Assembly (NCBI RefSeq): GCF_024701975.1
Contig: NZ_JANLNM010000006.1
Coordinates: forward strand, 421,225-485,224
Source of the DNA: Variovorax sp. ZS18.2.2
GTDB lineage: Bacteria; Pseudomonadota; Gammaproteobacteria; Burkholderiales; Burkholderiaceae_C
Direction of reading: 5' to 3'
DNA length: 64,000 nt
Within the stretch, counting starts at the first letter, position 1. Each line of letters opens with the position of its first letter. The notes beneath the pieces were generated by a model, which saw only the letters and a list, made by a program, of their open reading frames with translations, did no database searches and was not told the DNA's origin. The position numbers and the translations under genes were made by a program. Of the stretch, positions 8,649 to 16,862 are shown piece by piece.

Positions 8649-9770
8649 CTACAGCGCATGGGCGAACTCGGCGATGGCGTCCGCCGCTTTCGGAATCAAC
8701 TCGGGCTGCCCCGCCAGGTAGTGGTTGCCATCCACGATGTCAACATTGCGGATGCGCGCGCCACCCGCCGCCATCCACGCATCGCGCGTGCTCGGAAAAG
8801 TCGACTGATCGCCCGTGTAGGTCAGCAGCAGCTTGGGCACCGTGGTGCGCGCGAGGTTGGCCGGTCCGTCCGCCTGCGAGCGCGACGACCATTGCGAGAG
8901 GAACGCGGTCAGCGACGTGGTGCGGCCCATCGCATTCGCCGAGTAGTTCACCTGGCGCGCGTCGCCCCACACGCTGCCCGGCAGGCGTTCGTTCGCATCG
9001 AGCGACAGATCGACGCAACGCGGATCGGCATGCGTGCGGTAGACGATGAAGGTCTGGTCGCGCGGCGCGCCGGGCGTGCTGCGCAGCAGCGCGAGGCGCT
9101 CGATGCACCACTGCTCGATGCGATCCAGCCGCGCCTTCTGCGCCGCGCTGAAGCGGGCGAGGAATTCGGCGTCGTAGGGCACGCGATGGCGCGGGTCGTA
9201 CATGTCGAGGTCGGGGTCCACCGAGAGCGGGTCGTGCTCGTCGGTGACCGAAGGGTCGATCCAGTCGCGCATCAATCGCGTGCGGCCCAGGTGGGCGGCG
9301 CACAGCGCGATGCCGTCCACCGGTGGCAGGTCGCTCGCGTGCAGGTGCGTCGGATCGCCGTCGGGCAAGTGCGTGGCGGTGAGGTTCTCGGCCTGCGCCT
9401 GGTAGAAGGCCGCGAGCGCTGCGCCGCCCGAGTTGCCGACCAGGAACACCTTCTCGTAGCCGGCCGCGCGCAGGTACTGGACGCCGGCACCAAGGTCTTG
9501 AATGGCGCGCTCCATCAGCAGCACCGTGTCGTTGCCCACGAAGCGCGAGTTCAGCCCCATGCAGCAGATGCCGCGTTCGGCCAGCGGGCCGATCAGGTAG
9601 TGGCCCATGAAGTTGCTGGTCGGATGCATCACGATGGCCCCGATCTTCTTCGGGCTCACTGGCGCGCGGAAGGCGCCGTAGATGCGCGGGCGCAGCAGCT
9701 GCAGGCCCGACTGGCTCTCCATCGCAGCGCCGGGCTTCACATCGATGACGGCGAGTTGCAGATCAGACAT
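8649..9770 (-). CDS. alpha/beta hydrolase
   Basis: Cytosolic alpha/beta-hydrolase fold protein of 373 residues. The nucleophile motif is GNSGG with Ser114 after a strand-like KVFLV, and an AIVMHPTSNFMGHYL segment near residues 45-60 supplies the oxyanion region. No signal peptide. The start at 9770 overlaps the upstream VOC gene by eight bases, so the two are translationally coupled. Together with the divergent LysR gene this looks like a small inducible catabolic unit for an aromatic or ester compound, but no substrate can be named. The family is sure, the substrate unknown. Confidence 0.85.
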   Translation of the reverse strand: MSDLQLAVIDVKPGAAMESQSGLQLLRPRIYGAFRAPVSPKKIGAIVMHPTSNFMGHYLIGPLAERGICCMGLNSRFVGNDTVLLMERAIQDLGAGVQYLRAAGYEKVFLVGNSGGAALAAFYQAQAENLTATHLPDGDPTHLHASDLPPVDGIALCAAHLGRTRLMRDWIDPSVTDEHDPLSVDPDLDMYDPRHRVPYDAEFLARFSAAQKARLDRIEQWCIERLALLRSTPGAPRDQTFIVYRTHADPRCVDLSLDANERLPGSVWGDARQVNYSANAMGRTTSLTAFLSQWSSRSQADGPANLARTTVPKLLLTYTGDQSTFPSTRDAWMAAGGARIRNVDIVDGNHYLAGQPELIPKAADAIAEFAHAL

Positions 9771-10314
9771 TCGTCGCGCCCTTCGCCGCGCGCAGGGTTG
9801 CCTTGCGCGCGGTCCACGCATCGAGGTCCGCGCGGGCGCGCCGCGCATGCGCATCCATCTCGGCCTGCGGCACGGTCGGCGTCGTCAGCTCCAGGCGAAT
9901 GCCGTTCGGGTCGAAGAAGTAGATCGATTCGATGATGTGGTGATCGGTCACGCCCAGCACCTCTACACCCGCGCCTTCGAGTCGCGCCTTGGCGGCGAGC
10001 AGGTCGTCCACCGAGTCGACGCGCAGCGCGATGTGGTTCACCCACGCGGGCGTGTTGGGCGAAGGCAGCGAGGCGGTGTCGTCGCCCAGGTCGAAGAAGG
10101 CGATGTACGAGCCGTCGCGCATCTGGAAAAAGATGTGCACGTAGGGGCAGTACTCGCCGGTGCTGGGCACGTGGTCGCTCTGGATGATGTGCGCGAGCGG
10201 CAGGCCCAGCAGGTCTTCGTAGAAGTGGCGGGTTTCCTCGCTGTCGCGGCAGCGCCAGGCGAAGTGGTGCAGCCCGCGCACAGGTGGAGCGGTGGTGGCA
10301 GTTGTGGTCGGCAT
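9763..10314 (-). CDS. VOC (glyoxalase/extradiol-dioxygenase fold) protein
   Basis: 183-residue vicinal-oxygen-chelate protein made of two paired beta-alpha-beta-beta-beta modules. Likely metal ligands are the His in LHHFAWRC near residue 16, the His in HIALRV and the Glu in DPNGIRLELT. A conserved RHFYEDLLGLPL helix identifies the fold. Known relatives include extradiol dioxygenases and glyoxalases, and the sequence does not distinguish them. It is the first gene of a two-gene operon with the hydrolase and is divergent from a LysR gene 84 bases away, which probably regulates it. Confidence 0.85.
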   Translation of the reverse strand: MPTTTATTAPPVRGLHHFAWRCRDSEETRHFYEDLLGLPLAHIIQSDHVPSTGEYCPYVHIFFQMRDGSYIAFFDLGDDTASLPSPNTPAWVNHIALRVDSVDDLLAAKARLEGAGVEVLGVTDHHIIESIYFFDPNGIRLELTTPTVPQAEMDAHARRARADLDAWTARKATLRAAKGATNV

Positions 10315-10362
10315 ACGTGTCTCCGGTAAGCCTTGATTGGGCGATGCCGCGTCCTATGATGC

Positions 10363-10390
10363 AATCGAAATTAATTCATCGATTGATGAA
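10363..10390. promoter_or_regulatory. overlapping inverted repeats, candidate LysR operator
   Basis: In the 84-base gap between the VOC gene and the LysR gene there are two overlapping inverted repeats: AATCGA-N10-TCGATT at 10363-10384 and TTCATC-N4-GATGAA at 10375-10390. The stretch is A/T-rich against a GC-rich background. LysR regulators usually bind interrupted dyads with a T-N11-A core in exactly this divergent position. The assignment is inference from symmetry and place. Confidence 0.45.
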
Positions 10391-10398
10391 ATATCCAT

Positions 10399-11304
10399 AT
10401 GAATCTGACCTTGCGCCAGCTGCGCGCCTTCGCCGCCGTCGCCGGAGCCGGCAGCTTCACCGCCGCGGCGCAGCAGCTGCATCTCACGCAGTCGGCGCTC
10501 AGCGTGCTGGTGCGCGAGCTCGAACGCGAGATGGGCGTGCAACTGCTCGATCGCCACACCCGGCGCGTGCAGCTCTCGGAGGCCGGACGCGAGTTCCTGC
10601 CTTCGGTGCACCGGCTGCTCGGCGACCTGACGAGTGCCGTGGCTGGGGTGACCGATCTGCGTGACAAGAAGAAAGGGGTGCTGCGCCTTGCGGCGCCGCA
10701 GCTCATGGCCTGCACGCTGATGCCGCGCGTGATCGCGCTCTACCGCGAGGCGTACCCCGACGTCGACGTGCGCCTGGCCGACACGCTGCCCGAGCACCTG
10801 CTGGCCGGCGTGATGGCCGGCGATGTCGAACTGGCGGTGGGGCAGGACGTGGCGGTCGATGGCGCCATCGACCGCCGCACGCTGTTTCGCGACCGGCACT
10901 GGCTGATCTGCCCGCCGGACCATGCCTTCGCAAGGCGCCGCAAGGTGCGCTGGCACGAGCTTGGCCCCTACACCTTCATCGCGCCCACGCGCGACTTCCG
11001 CCAGCGTGTGCTGCCCGAGCTGGCCCCGGCCGAGCGCGATTACATGCTGCGTCCCGGCACCCAGGAGGTGTCGTACATGACCACCGCGCTCGGCATGGTG
11101 GCCGCGGGGCTCGGGCTCACGGTGTGCCCGACGTATTCCGCGCCGTTGGTGCGCGCCCACGGGCTGCAGATGGTGCGGCTCGAGTCGCCCGACTTCCATC
11201 GCGAGGTGTGCGTCTACAGCGCGGCGCGGCGCGCGCTCTCGCCCGCGGCGGCGAGCTTTGTCGAGATCCTGGAGCGCTTCGCGAAGTCGCAGCCGAAGGG
11301 TTGA
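10399..11304 (+). CDS. LysR family transcriptional regulator
   Basis: 301-residue LysR regulator with an N-terminal winged helix-turn-helix (LRQLRAFAAVAGAGSF, QQLHLTQSALS; residues 5-60) and a C-terminal periplasmic-binding-protein-like effector domain from about residue 90. It is divergent from the VOC-hydrolase pair and probably controls it and itself. It ends 93 bases before pgk. The effector is unknown. Confidence 0.92.
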   Translation: MNLTLRQLRAFAAVAGAGSFTAAAQQLHLTQSALSVLVRELEREMGVQLLDRHTRRVQLSEAGREFLPSVHRLLGDLTSAVAGVTDLRDKKKGVLRLAAPQLMACTLMPRVIALYREAYPDVDVRLADTLPEHLLAGVMAGDVELAVGQDVAVDGAIDRRTLFRDRHWLICPPDHAFARRRKVRWHELGPYTFIAPTRDFRQRVLPELAPAERDYMLRPGTQEVSYMTTALGMVAAGLGLTVCPTYSAPLVRAHGLQMVRLESPDFHREVCVYSAARRALSPAAASFVEILERFAKSQPKG

Positions 11305-11355
11305 AAAGCATCGGAACGCTGCAAGAGGCGCATAGAGCGGCCGTGGGGCGATACC

Positions 11356-11361
11356 TACAAT
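11356..11361 (+). promoter_or_regulatory. possible -10 box upstream of pgk
   Basis: TACAAT lies 36 bases before the pgk ATG in the 93-base gap after the LysR gene and would give a 5' leader of about 30 bases. No convincing -35 hexamer is seen at the expected distance, so this is a weak call. Confidence 0.3.
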
Positions 11362-11397
11362 GCAAGACGACCTGTTTTCCACTATCTCCAGAGACCC

Positions 11398-12591
11398 ATG
11401 AACGTCATTCGATTCACCGACCTCTGCGCGCAGGGCAAGGCCGCCGGCCAGCGCGTCTTCATCCGTGCCGATCTCAACGTGCCGCAGGACGACCAAGGCA
11501 ACATCACCGAAGACACGCGCATCCGCGCCTCGGTGCCCTGCATCCAGCTGGCGCTCGACGCCGGCGCGGCCGTGATGGTCACCTCGCACCTGGGCCGCCC
11601 GACCGAGGGTGAGTTCAAACCCGAAGACTCGCTCGCCCCCGTGGCCAAGCGCCTGGGCGAACTGCTCGGCCGCGACGTGCCGCTGGTCGCCAACTGGGTC
11701 GACGGCGTCGACGTGGAGCCCGGCCAGGTCGTGCTGTTGGAGAACTGCCGCGTCAACAAGGGCGAGAAGAAGAACGACGAGGCGCTGGCCCGCAAGCTCG
11801 CCGCGCTCACCGACATCTATGTGAACGACGCCTTCGGCACCGCCCACCGCGCCGAGGCCACGACCTACGGCATCGCGCAGTTCGCGAAGATCGCCGCGGC
11901 CGGCCCGCTGCTCGCCGCCGAAATCGACGCCATCACCAAGGCGCTGGCCCAGCCCAAGCGGCCGCTGGTGGCCATCGTGGCGGGTTCGAAGGTCAGCACC
12001 AAGCTCACCATCTTGAAGAGCCTGTCGGCCAATGTGGACCAGCTGATCGTGGGCGGCGGCATCGCCAACACCTTCATGCTGGCCGCGGGCCTTTCGATCG
12101 GCAAGTCGCTGGCCGAGCCCGACCTGCTCGACCAGGCCAAGGCGGTGATCGAGGCCATGCGTGCGCGCGGCGCTGACGTGCCGATTCCGGTGGACGTGGT
12201 CACGGCCAAGACCTTCGCGGCCGATGCGCCCGCCACCGTCAAGGACGCGAGCGACGTGGCCGACGACGACCTGATCCTGGATATCGGCCCCAAGACCGCC
12301 GCGATTCTTTCGGCGCAGCTGCGCGAAGCCGGCACCATCGTCTGGAACGGGCCGGTCGGCGTGTTCGAGTTCGATGCGTTCGCGGGCGGCACCAAGGCCA
12401 TCGCGCAGGCGATCGCCGAGAGCAGCGCGTTCTCGATCGCTGGCGGCGGCGACACGCTGGCGGCCATTGCCAAGTACGGCATCGAAAAGCAGGTCGGTTA
12501 CATCTCGACCGGCGGCGGCGCCTTCCTCGAAGTGCTGGAGGGCAAGACGCTGCCGGCCTTTGAAATCCTGTCCAAGCGCGCGGCCGGTTGA
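11398..12591 (+). CDS. pgk: phosphoglycerate kinase
   Basis: Interconverts 1,3-bisphosphoglycerate and 3-phosphoglycerate with ADP/ATP in glycolysis, gluconeogenesis and the Calvin cycle. The 397-residue protein has the signature FIRADLNVP near residues 21-29, SHLGRPTEGEF, the ATP-binding GGGIANTF region and the C-terminal SIAGGGDTLAAI and YISTGGGAFLEVLEG motifs. Length is normal. It is followed by pyk in the same direction after 87 bases, suggesting joint expression of lower glycolysis. Confidence 0.97.
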   Translation: MNVIRFTDLCAQGKAAGQRVFIRADLNVPQDDQGNITEDTRIRASVPCIQLALDAGAAVMVTSHLGRPTEGEFKPEDSLAPVAKRLGELLGRDVPLVANWVDGVDVEPGQVVLLENCRVNKGEKKNDEALARKLAALTDIYVNDAFGTAHRAEATTYGIAQFAKIAAAGPLLAAEIDAITKALAQPKRPLVAIVAGSKVSTKLTILKSLSANVDQLIVGGGIANTFMLAAGLSIGKSLAEPDLLDQAKAVIEAMRARGADVPIPVDVVTAKTFAADAPATVKDASDVADDDLILDIGPKTAAILSAQLREAGTIVWNGPVGVFEFDAFAGGTKAIAQAIAESSAFSIAGGGDTLAAIAKYGIEKQVGYISTGGGAFLEVLEGKTLPAFEILSKRAAG

Positions 12592-12678
12592 GTTCGGCGG
12601 CGGGGAATCTCGTGAGGGTGACTTCCGTCAGACACACAAAGTGTATACAGTAGCGAATACAAAACGGAGACCAACTTC

Positions 12679-14127
12679 ATGAGCACGGATCGCATCCCCC
12701 GCCACGCCACCAAGATCGTTGCCACGCTCGGCCCGGCGTCCAGCACCCCCGAACTGCTGGAAAAGATGATCCTGGCCAAGGTCAGCGTGGTGCGCCTGAA
12801 CTTCAGCCACGGCACCGCGCAGGACCACATCGACCGCGCCACCATGGTGCGCGAAGCCGCCCGCAAGGCGGGCCGCGAAGTGGCCATCATGGCCGACCTG
12901 CAGGGTCCCAAGATCCGCGTCGGCCGGTTCGCGCAGGGCAAGATCCTGCTCGAAGCAGGTGCCAAGTTCGTGCTCGACGCCTCGCGCACCGAGCTGGGCG
13001 ACATCGATGCCGTGGGCCTCGACTACAAGGACCTGCCGCGTGACGTGAAGCCCGGCGACAAGCTGCTGCTGAACGACGGCCTCATCGTGCTGACGGTCGA
13101 CGGCGTCAAGGGCGAAGCGGTGTACACCACCGTCAAGCTCGGCGGCGAGCTCTCGAACAACAAGGGCATCAACAAGCAGGGTGGTGGCCTCACCGCCCCC
13201 GCGCTGACCGCCAAGGACATGGAAGACATCAAGACCGCGATGAGCTTCCAGGCCGACTACGTGGCCGTGAGCTTTCCGAAGAACGCCACCGACATGGAAA
13301 TGGCCCGCCAGCTGTGCAACGTGGCGGCCGCCGAATACGGCCACAAGCCCGGCATGATCGCCAAGATCGAGCGCGCCGAAGCCATTCCGAAGCTCGAAGA
13401 GATCCTGCGCGCCAGCGACGGCATCATGGTCGCCCGCGGCGACCTGGCCGTGGAAGTCGGCAATGCCGCCGTGCCCGCGCTGCAGAAAAAGATGATCCGC
13501 ATGGCGCGCGACATGGACAAGGTGGTGATCACTGCGACCCAGATGATGGAGTCGATGATCACCAACCCCGTGCCCACCCGCGCCGAGGTGAGCGACGTGG
13601 CCAACGCCGTGCTCGACGGCACCGATGCCGTGATGCTCTCTGCCGAAACCGCCTCGGGTCGCTACCCGTTGGAAACCGTGCAGGAGATGAGCCGCATCTG
13701 CGAAGCCGCCGAAGCGGCCGAAGACAAGACGCTCGATGCCGATTTCAGCGGCAAGGCCTACAGCCGCATCGACCAGTCGATCGCGATGGGCGCCCTCTTC
13801 ACCGCGCACCACCTGGGCGCCAAGGCCATCGTGGCGCTGACCGAATCGGGCTCCACCATCCTCTGGATGAGCCGCCACCGCGCGCACATCCCGATGTACG
13901 CGTTGACCTCGCGGCTGGCCACGCAGCGCAAGCTCGCGCTGTATCGCAACGTGCGCCCGCTGCTGATGGATTCGGAAAGCGATCGCGACACCGCGCTGCA
14001 GCAGGCCGAGAACCACCTGAAGAAGCGCGGCATTGTGCAGAGCGGCGACGTCTACGCCATCACCTGCGGCGAGCCGATGGGTGCCCCCGGCGGCACCAAC
14101 ATGCTGAAGATCTGCCGCGCGAGCTGA
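12679..14127 (+). CDS. pyk: pyruvate kinase
   Basis: Converts phosphoenolpyruvate and ADP to pyruvate and ATP. The 482-residue protein shows KIVATLGPAS at the N-terminus, the LNFSHG motif, IAKIERAEAI carrying the catalytic Lys, the MVARGDLAVE segment and TATQMMESMI. A C-terminal allosteric domain is present in full length. A CGGAG Shine-Dalgarno lies in the leader. The 87-base gap to pgk contains TGTATACA (12642-12649), an 8-base palindrome of unknown meaning. A strong hairpin terminator follows. Confidence 0.97.
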   Translation: MSTDRIPRHATKIVATLGPASSTPELLEKMILAKVSVVRLNFSHGTAQDHIDRATMVREAARKAGREVAIMADLQGPKIRVGRFAQGKILLEAGAKFVLDASRTELGDIDAVGLDYKDLPRDVKPGDKLLLNDGLIVLTVDGVKGEAVYTTVKLGGELSNNKGINKQGGGLTAPALTAKDMEDIKTAMSFQADYVAVSFPKNATDMEMARQLCNVAAAEYGHKPGMIAKIERAEAIPKLEEILRASDGIMVARGDLAVEVGNAAVPALQKKMIRMARDMDKVVITATQMMESMITNPVPTRAEVSDVANAVLDGTDAVMLSAETASGRYPLETVQEMSRICEAAEAAEDKTLDADFSGKAYSRIDQSIAMGALFTAHHLGAKAIVALTESGSTILWMSRHRAHIPMYALTSRLATQRKLALYRNVRPLLMDSESDRDTALQQAENHLKKRGIVQSGDVYAITCGEPMGAPGGTNMLKICRAS

Positions 14128-14145
14128 GCACGCGCTCAGCAAAGC

Positions 14146-14171
14146 AAAGGCCGGCGCATGCCGGCCTTTTT
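14146..14171 (+). terminator. intrinsic terminator after pyk
   Basis: Ten-base arms AAAGGCCGGC / GCCGGCCTTT with a GCAT loop, ending in a run of T. It stands 18 bases after the pyk stop, and between pyk and the convergent acdS it could also serve acdS in the other direction. Confidence 0.88.
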
Positions 14172-14192
14172 CGTTGTGCGGCCCAGCCCGTT

Positions 14193-15209
14193 TCAGCCGT
14201 TGCGGAACAGGAAGCTGTAGGCGTTCAGCGCCGGCACCCCGCCCAGGTGCGCGTACAGCACCTTCGATCCCGCCGGGAATTCTCCGAGCCGCACCTTCTC
14301 GATCATCCCGTGCATCGACTTGCCCTCGTACACGGGGTCGGTCAGCATCCCCTCGAAGCGCGCACTGAGGCGGATCGCCTCCAGCGTGCCTTCGTTCGGC
14401 AGCCCGTACTCGGGGCCGCCGAAGCGGCGGTCCAGCACCACGTCCTTCTCGGTGATCTCGCGGCCCAGCTCCACCAGCTCGGCCGTGTTTTTGGCGATGC
14501 GCAGGATCTGCTCGAAGGTCTGCTGCGGCTTGGCCGAGGCGTCGATGCCGATCACGCGATCGGCCCGGCCATCGGCTGCGAAGCCGACCACCATGCCGGC
14601 CTGCGTGCTGCCGGTCACGGCGCAGACCACGACATAGTCGAACTTGAAGCCGAGTTCGGCTTCCTGCTGGCGCACTTCTTCGGCGAAGGCCACGAAGCCC
14701 AGGCCGCCCCTCGGATGCTCGGAGCAACCCGCCGGAATTGGAAAAGGCTTGCCGCCGGCCTGGCGCACGCTTTCCATCGCGTCTTCCCAGCTCTTGCGGA
14801 TGCCGATGTCGAAGCCCGCGGCGTCGAGCCGAACGTCGGCGCCCATGATGCGGGACATCTCGATGTTGCCGACCCGGTCGTACAGCGCGTCCGAGTAGTT
14901 GACCCAGTTCTCCTGCACCAGCACGCACTTGAGGCCCAGGTGCGCGGCCACGGCGGCGACCTGGCGCGTCTGGTTCGACTGGATGCCGCCGATGGACACC
15001 AGCGTGTCGTAGCCGCCTTCGAGCGCCTCGGGGATCAGGTATTCGAGCTTGCGGGTCTTGTTGCCGCCGAAGGCGAGGCCGCTGTTGCAGTCCTCGCGCT
15101 TGGCATAGAGCTCGACCTTGCCGCCCAGGTGCGCGCTCAGGCGCTTGAGCGGATGGATCGGCGTGGGGCCGAAGGTCAGGGCGTGGCGGGGAAATTTCTT
15201 CAGGTTCAT
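14193..15209 (-). CDS. acdS: 1-aminocyclopropane-1-carboxylate (ACC) deaminase
   Basis: PLP enzyme that opens ACC, the ethylene precursor of plants, to ammonia and 2-oxobutyrate; it supports growth on ACC and lowers plant ethylene. The product has 338 residues, the length of characterised AcdS proteins. Lys51 (GGNKTRKLEY) binds PLP and Ser78 is in GGIQSNQ. Tyr294-Glu295 (DPVYEGKS) and Leu322 (YAHLGG) are present; Glu295 and Leu322 are the residues that separate true ACC deaminases from the related D-cysteine desulfhydrases. ATG 15209 gives the standard N-terminus MNLKKFPRHALTFGPTPIHP. It is divergent from an Lrp-family gene, the usual acdR arrangement. Confidence 0.96.
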   Translation of the reverse strand: MNLKKFPRHALTFGPTPIHPLKRLSAHLGGKVELYAKREDCNSGLAFGGNKTRKLEYLIPEALEGGYDTLVSIGGIQSNQTRQVAAVAAHLGLKCVLVQENWVNYSDALYDRVGNIEMSRIMGADVRLDAAGFDIGIRKSWEDAMESVRQAGGKPFPIPAGCSEHPRGGLGFVAFAEEVRQQEAELGFKFDYVVVCAVTGSTQAGMVVGFAADGRADRVIGIDASAKPQQTFEQILRIAKNTAELVELGREITEKDVVLDRRFGGPEYGLPNEGTLEAIRLSARFEGMLTDPVYEGKSMHGMIEKVRLGEFPAGSKVLYAHLGGVPALNAYSFLFRNG

Positions 15210-15277
15210 CGACGCGGCTCCGAGGGGATTGAAGCCATCGATCGTAGGAAGAAGGGCTCGCAACGTGCTTGCGAAGT

Positions 15278-15294
15278 TCGAAGAGATTCTTCGA
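15278..15294. promoter_or_regulatory. candidate Lrp/AcdR operator between acdS and its regulator
   Basis: A near-perfect dyad TCGAAGA-GAT-TCTTCGA sits in the 137-base divergent gap, 53 bases before the regulator ATG. Lrp-type proteins bind palindromes of about 15 bases, and known acdR-acdS intergenic regions carry an Lrp box. Assignment rests on symmetry and position. Confidence 0.6.
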
Positions 15295-15346
15295 TGAAAG
15301 AAGGCAAGATGGAGAGGCAAAGAATTTTCAAGCCAAGGAGAACACC

Positions 15347-15832
15347 ATGAGCGCAACAAAATTGCGTGCCACGCCGGAGCTCGATCGCACCGACCGCGCG
15401 ATCCTGCGCGCGCTGCAGCGCGACGCCTCGGTGTCGAACGTCGCGCTTGCCGCCAAGGTGAACCTCAGCGCGCCCGCGTGCCTGCGCCGCGTCGAACGCC
15501 TGAAGGAGGCCGGGTTCATCAAGGGCATCGTCGCCCTGCTCGATCCGGACGCACTCGAGGTCGGCATGCTCGTGATGATCGGCGTGGTGCTCGACCGCTC
15601 CACGCCCGACTCGTTCTCCGACTTCGAGAAGGCCGCGCAGAAGGTCTCGGGCTGTCTCGAATGCCATGTGGTCTCGGGCGAATTCGACTACTTCATGCTC
15701 GTGCGCACCCGCGACAACGACAGCTTCAACCGCCTGCACGCCGAGCAGCTGCTGTACCTGCCGGGCGTGCGGCAGATCCGCACCTTCGTGGTCCTGAAGC
15801 AGGTGCTGTCGACCACGCAGCTTCCGATCTGA
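15347..15832 (+). CDS. acdR: Lrp/AsnC family regulator, likely AcdR
   Basis: 161-residue Lrp-family protein with an N-terminal helix-turn-helix (LDRTDRAILRALQRDASVSN, then LSAPACLRRVERL) and a C-terminal RAM ligand-binding domain (SGCLECHVVSGEFDYFMLV). ATG 15347 has an excellent AAGGAG Shine-Dalgarno six bases upstream; the earlier in-frame ATG at 15269 does not. By analogy with characterised AcdR it should control the divergent acdS in response to ACC or leucine. The gene symbol is assigned by context. Confidence 0.85.
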   Translation: MSATKLRATPELDRTDRAILRALQRDASVSNVALAAKVNLSAPACLRRVERLKEAGFIKGIVALLDPDALEVGMLVMIGVVLDRSTPDSFSDFEKAAQKVSGCLECHVVSGEFDYFMLVRTRDNDSFNRLHAEQLLYLPGVRQIRTFVVLKQVLSTTQLPI

Positions 15833-15867
15833 CGAAACCGCGGCGCGCCCGCGTGCGTACTGGTGCG

Positions 15868-16797
15868 ATGAGCTTTCCCACCTTCGCGTCCCTGCGCCGG
15901 CGCCGCAGCGCCATCACCACAGCCTTCACCGTCACCGCGGCCGCCGTGCTGTCGGCCTGCTCCCCGATCAAGGTGCTTAACGGGCTGGTGCCGGAAGACA
16001 CCTACCAGTTCCAAGGCGGCATCGCCTATGGCACCGCACCGCGGCAGCAGCTCGACGTCTACCAGCCGCTGCCCGCCACGCCGCCGGCAAGGGGCGTGCG
16101 GCCGCTCGTGGTGTTTTTCTTCGGCGGCACGTGGAGCAGCGGCGACCGCGCGAGCTACAAGTTCGTCGGTGAGGCGCTGGCCGCCCGGGGCGCGGTGGTC
16201 GTGATTCCCGACTACGGTCTCTCGCCTGTCTACACCTACCCGGTCTTCGTGCGCGACAGCGCGCTGGCGGTGAAATGGGCGCTCGACAACGCCGCGCAGC
16301 TCGGCGCCGACCCGAAACAGGTCTATGTGATGGGCCACAGCTCGGGCGGCTACAACGCCGCGATGGTGGCGCTGGACGAGCGCTGGCTCGGCGAACTCGG
16401 CGCCAGCCCGAGGCAGCTCGCGGGCTGGATCGGCCTGGCCGGCCCGTATGACTTCCTGCCCATCGGCGACCCGCAGGCGCAGGCCGCCTTCAACTGGCCG
16501 AACACGCCGCGCGACTCCCAGCCGCTCGCGCATGCGAGCGCGGCGTCGCCCCGCGCGCTGCTGATGGCGGCATCGAAGGACAACCTCGTCTACCCCGACC
16601 GCAACACTGGCCAGATGGCCGCAGCGTTGCGTGCCGCCGGGGTTCCGGTGCAGGTGCAGCTGTTCGACAACCTCAGCCACGTCACGCTGATCGGCGCGTT
16701 CGGCAAGCCGATCCAGTGGCTCGGCGGTCCGGTGCTGCCGCCGGTCATGCACTTCCTCGGGTTGGCGTCAGTCCTGTCCCACAAGGGGGCTCGGTAG
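15868..16797 (+). CDS. lipoprotein alpha/beta hydrolase (carboxylesterase type)
   Basis: 309-residue envelope esterase candidate. The signal peptide ends in the lipobox VLSAC with Cys31. The catalytic Ser158 is in GHSSGG after QVYVM, and an FFFGGTW motif (residues 83-89) replaces the HGG oxyanion motif of hormone-sensitive-lipase-like esterases. An Asp in ASKDN and a His in LSHVTL complete a likely triad. It starts 35 bases after acdR in the same direction. No substrate can be named. Confidence 0.82.
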   Translation: MSFPTFASLRRRRSAITTAFTVTAAAVLSACSPIKVLNGLVPEDTYQFQGGIAYGTAPRQQLDVYQPLPATPPARGVRPLVVFFFGGTWSSGDRASYKFVGEALAARGAVVVIPDYGLSPVYTYPVFVRDSALAVKWALDNAAQLGADPKQVYVMGHSSGGYNAAMVALDERWLGELGASPRQLAGWIGLAGPYDFLPIGDPQAQAAFNWPNTPRDSQPLAHASAASPRALLMAASKDNLVYPDRNTGQMAAALRAAGVPVQVQLFDNLSHVTLIGAFGKPIQWLGGPVLPPVMHFLGLASVLSHKGAR

Positions 16798-16862
16798 AAT
16801 TACGGTAGTTTTTCTCGTCTTTCAGCCTTCTTTTTCCCCTAATTCCCGCGAGGTAATTCCCC

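Noticed and set aside
12642..12649. TGTATACA palindrome before pyk as a regulatory operator
   Set aside because: Eight bases is short, no second site is seen, and no regulator gene is near; could be chance or part of a promoter.
12628..14928. 766-codon open frame on the minus strand opposite pyk and acdS
   Set aside because: It is antisense to pyk and runs through acdS in the wrong frame; composition is His/Gly/Arg-rich as expected of GC-rich shadows, with no domain.
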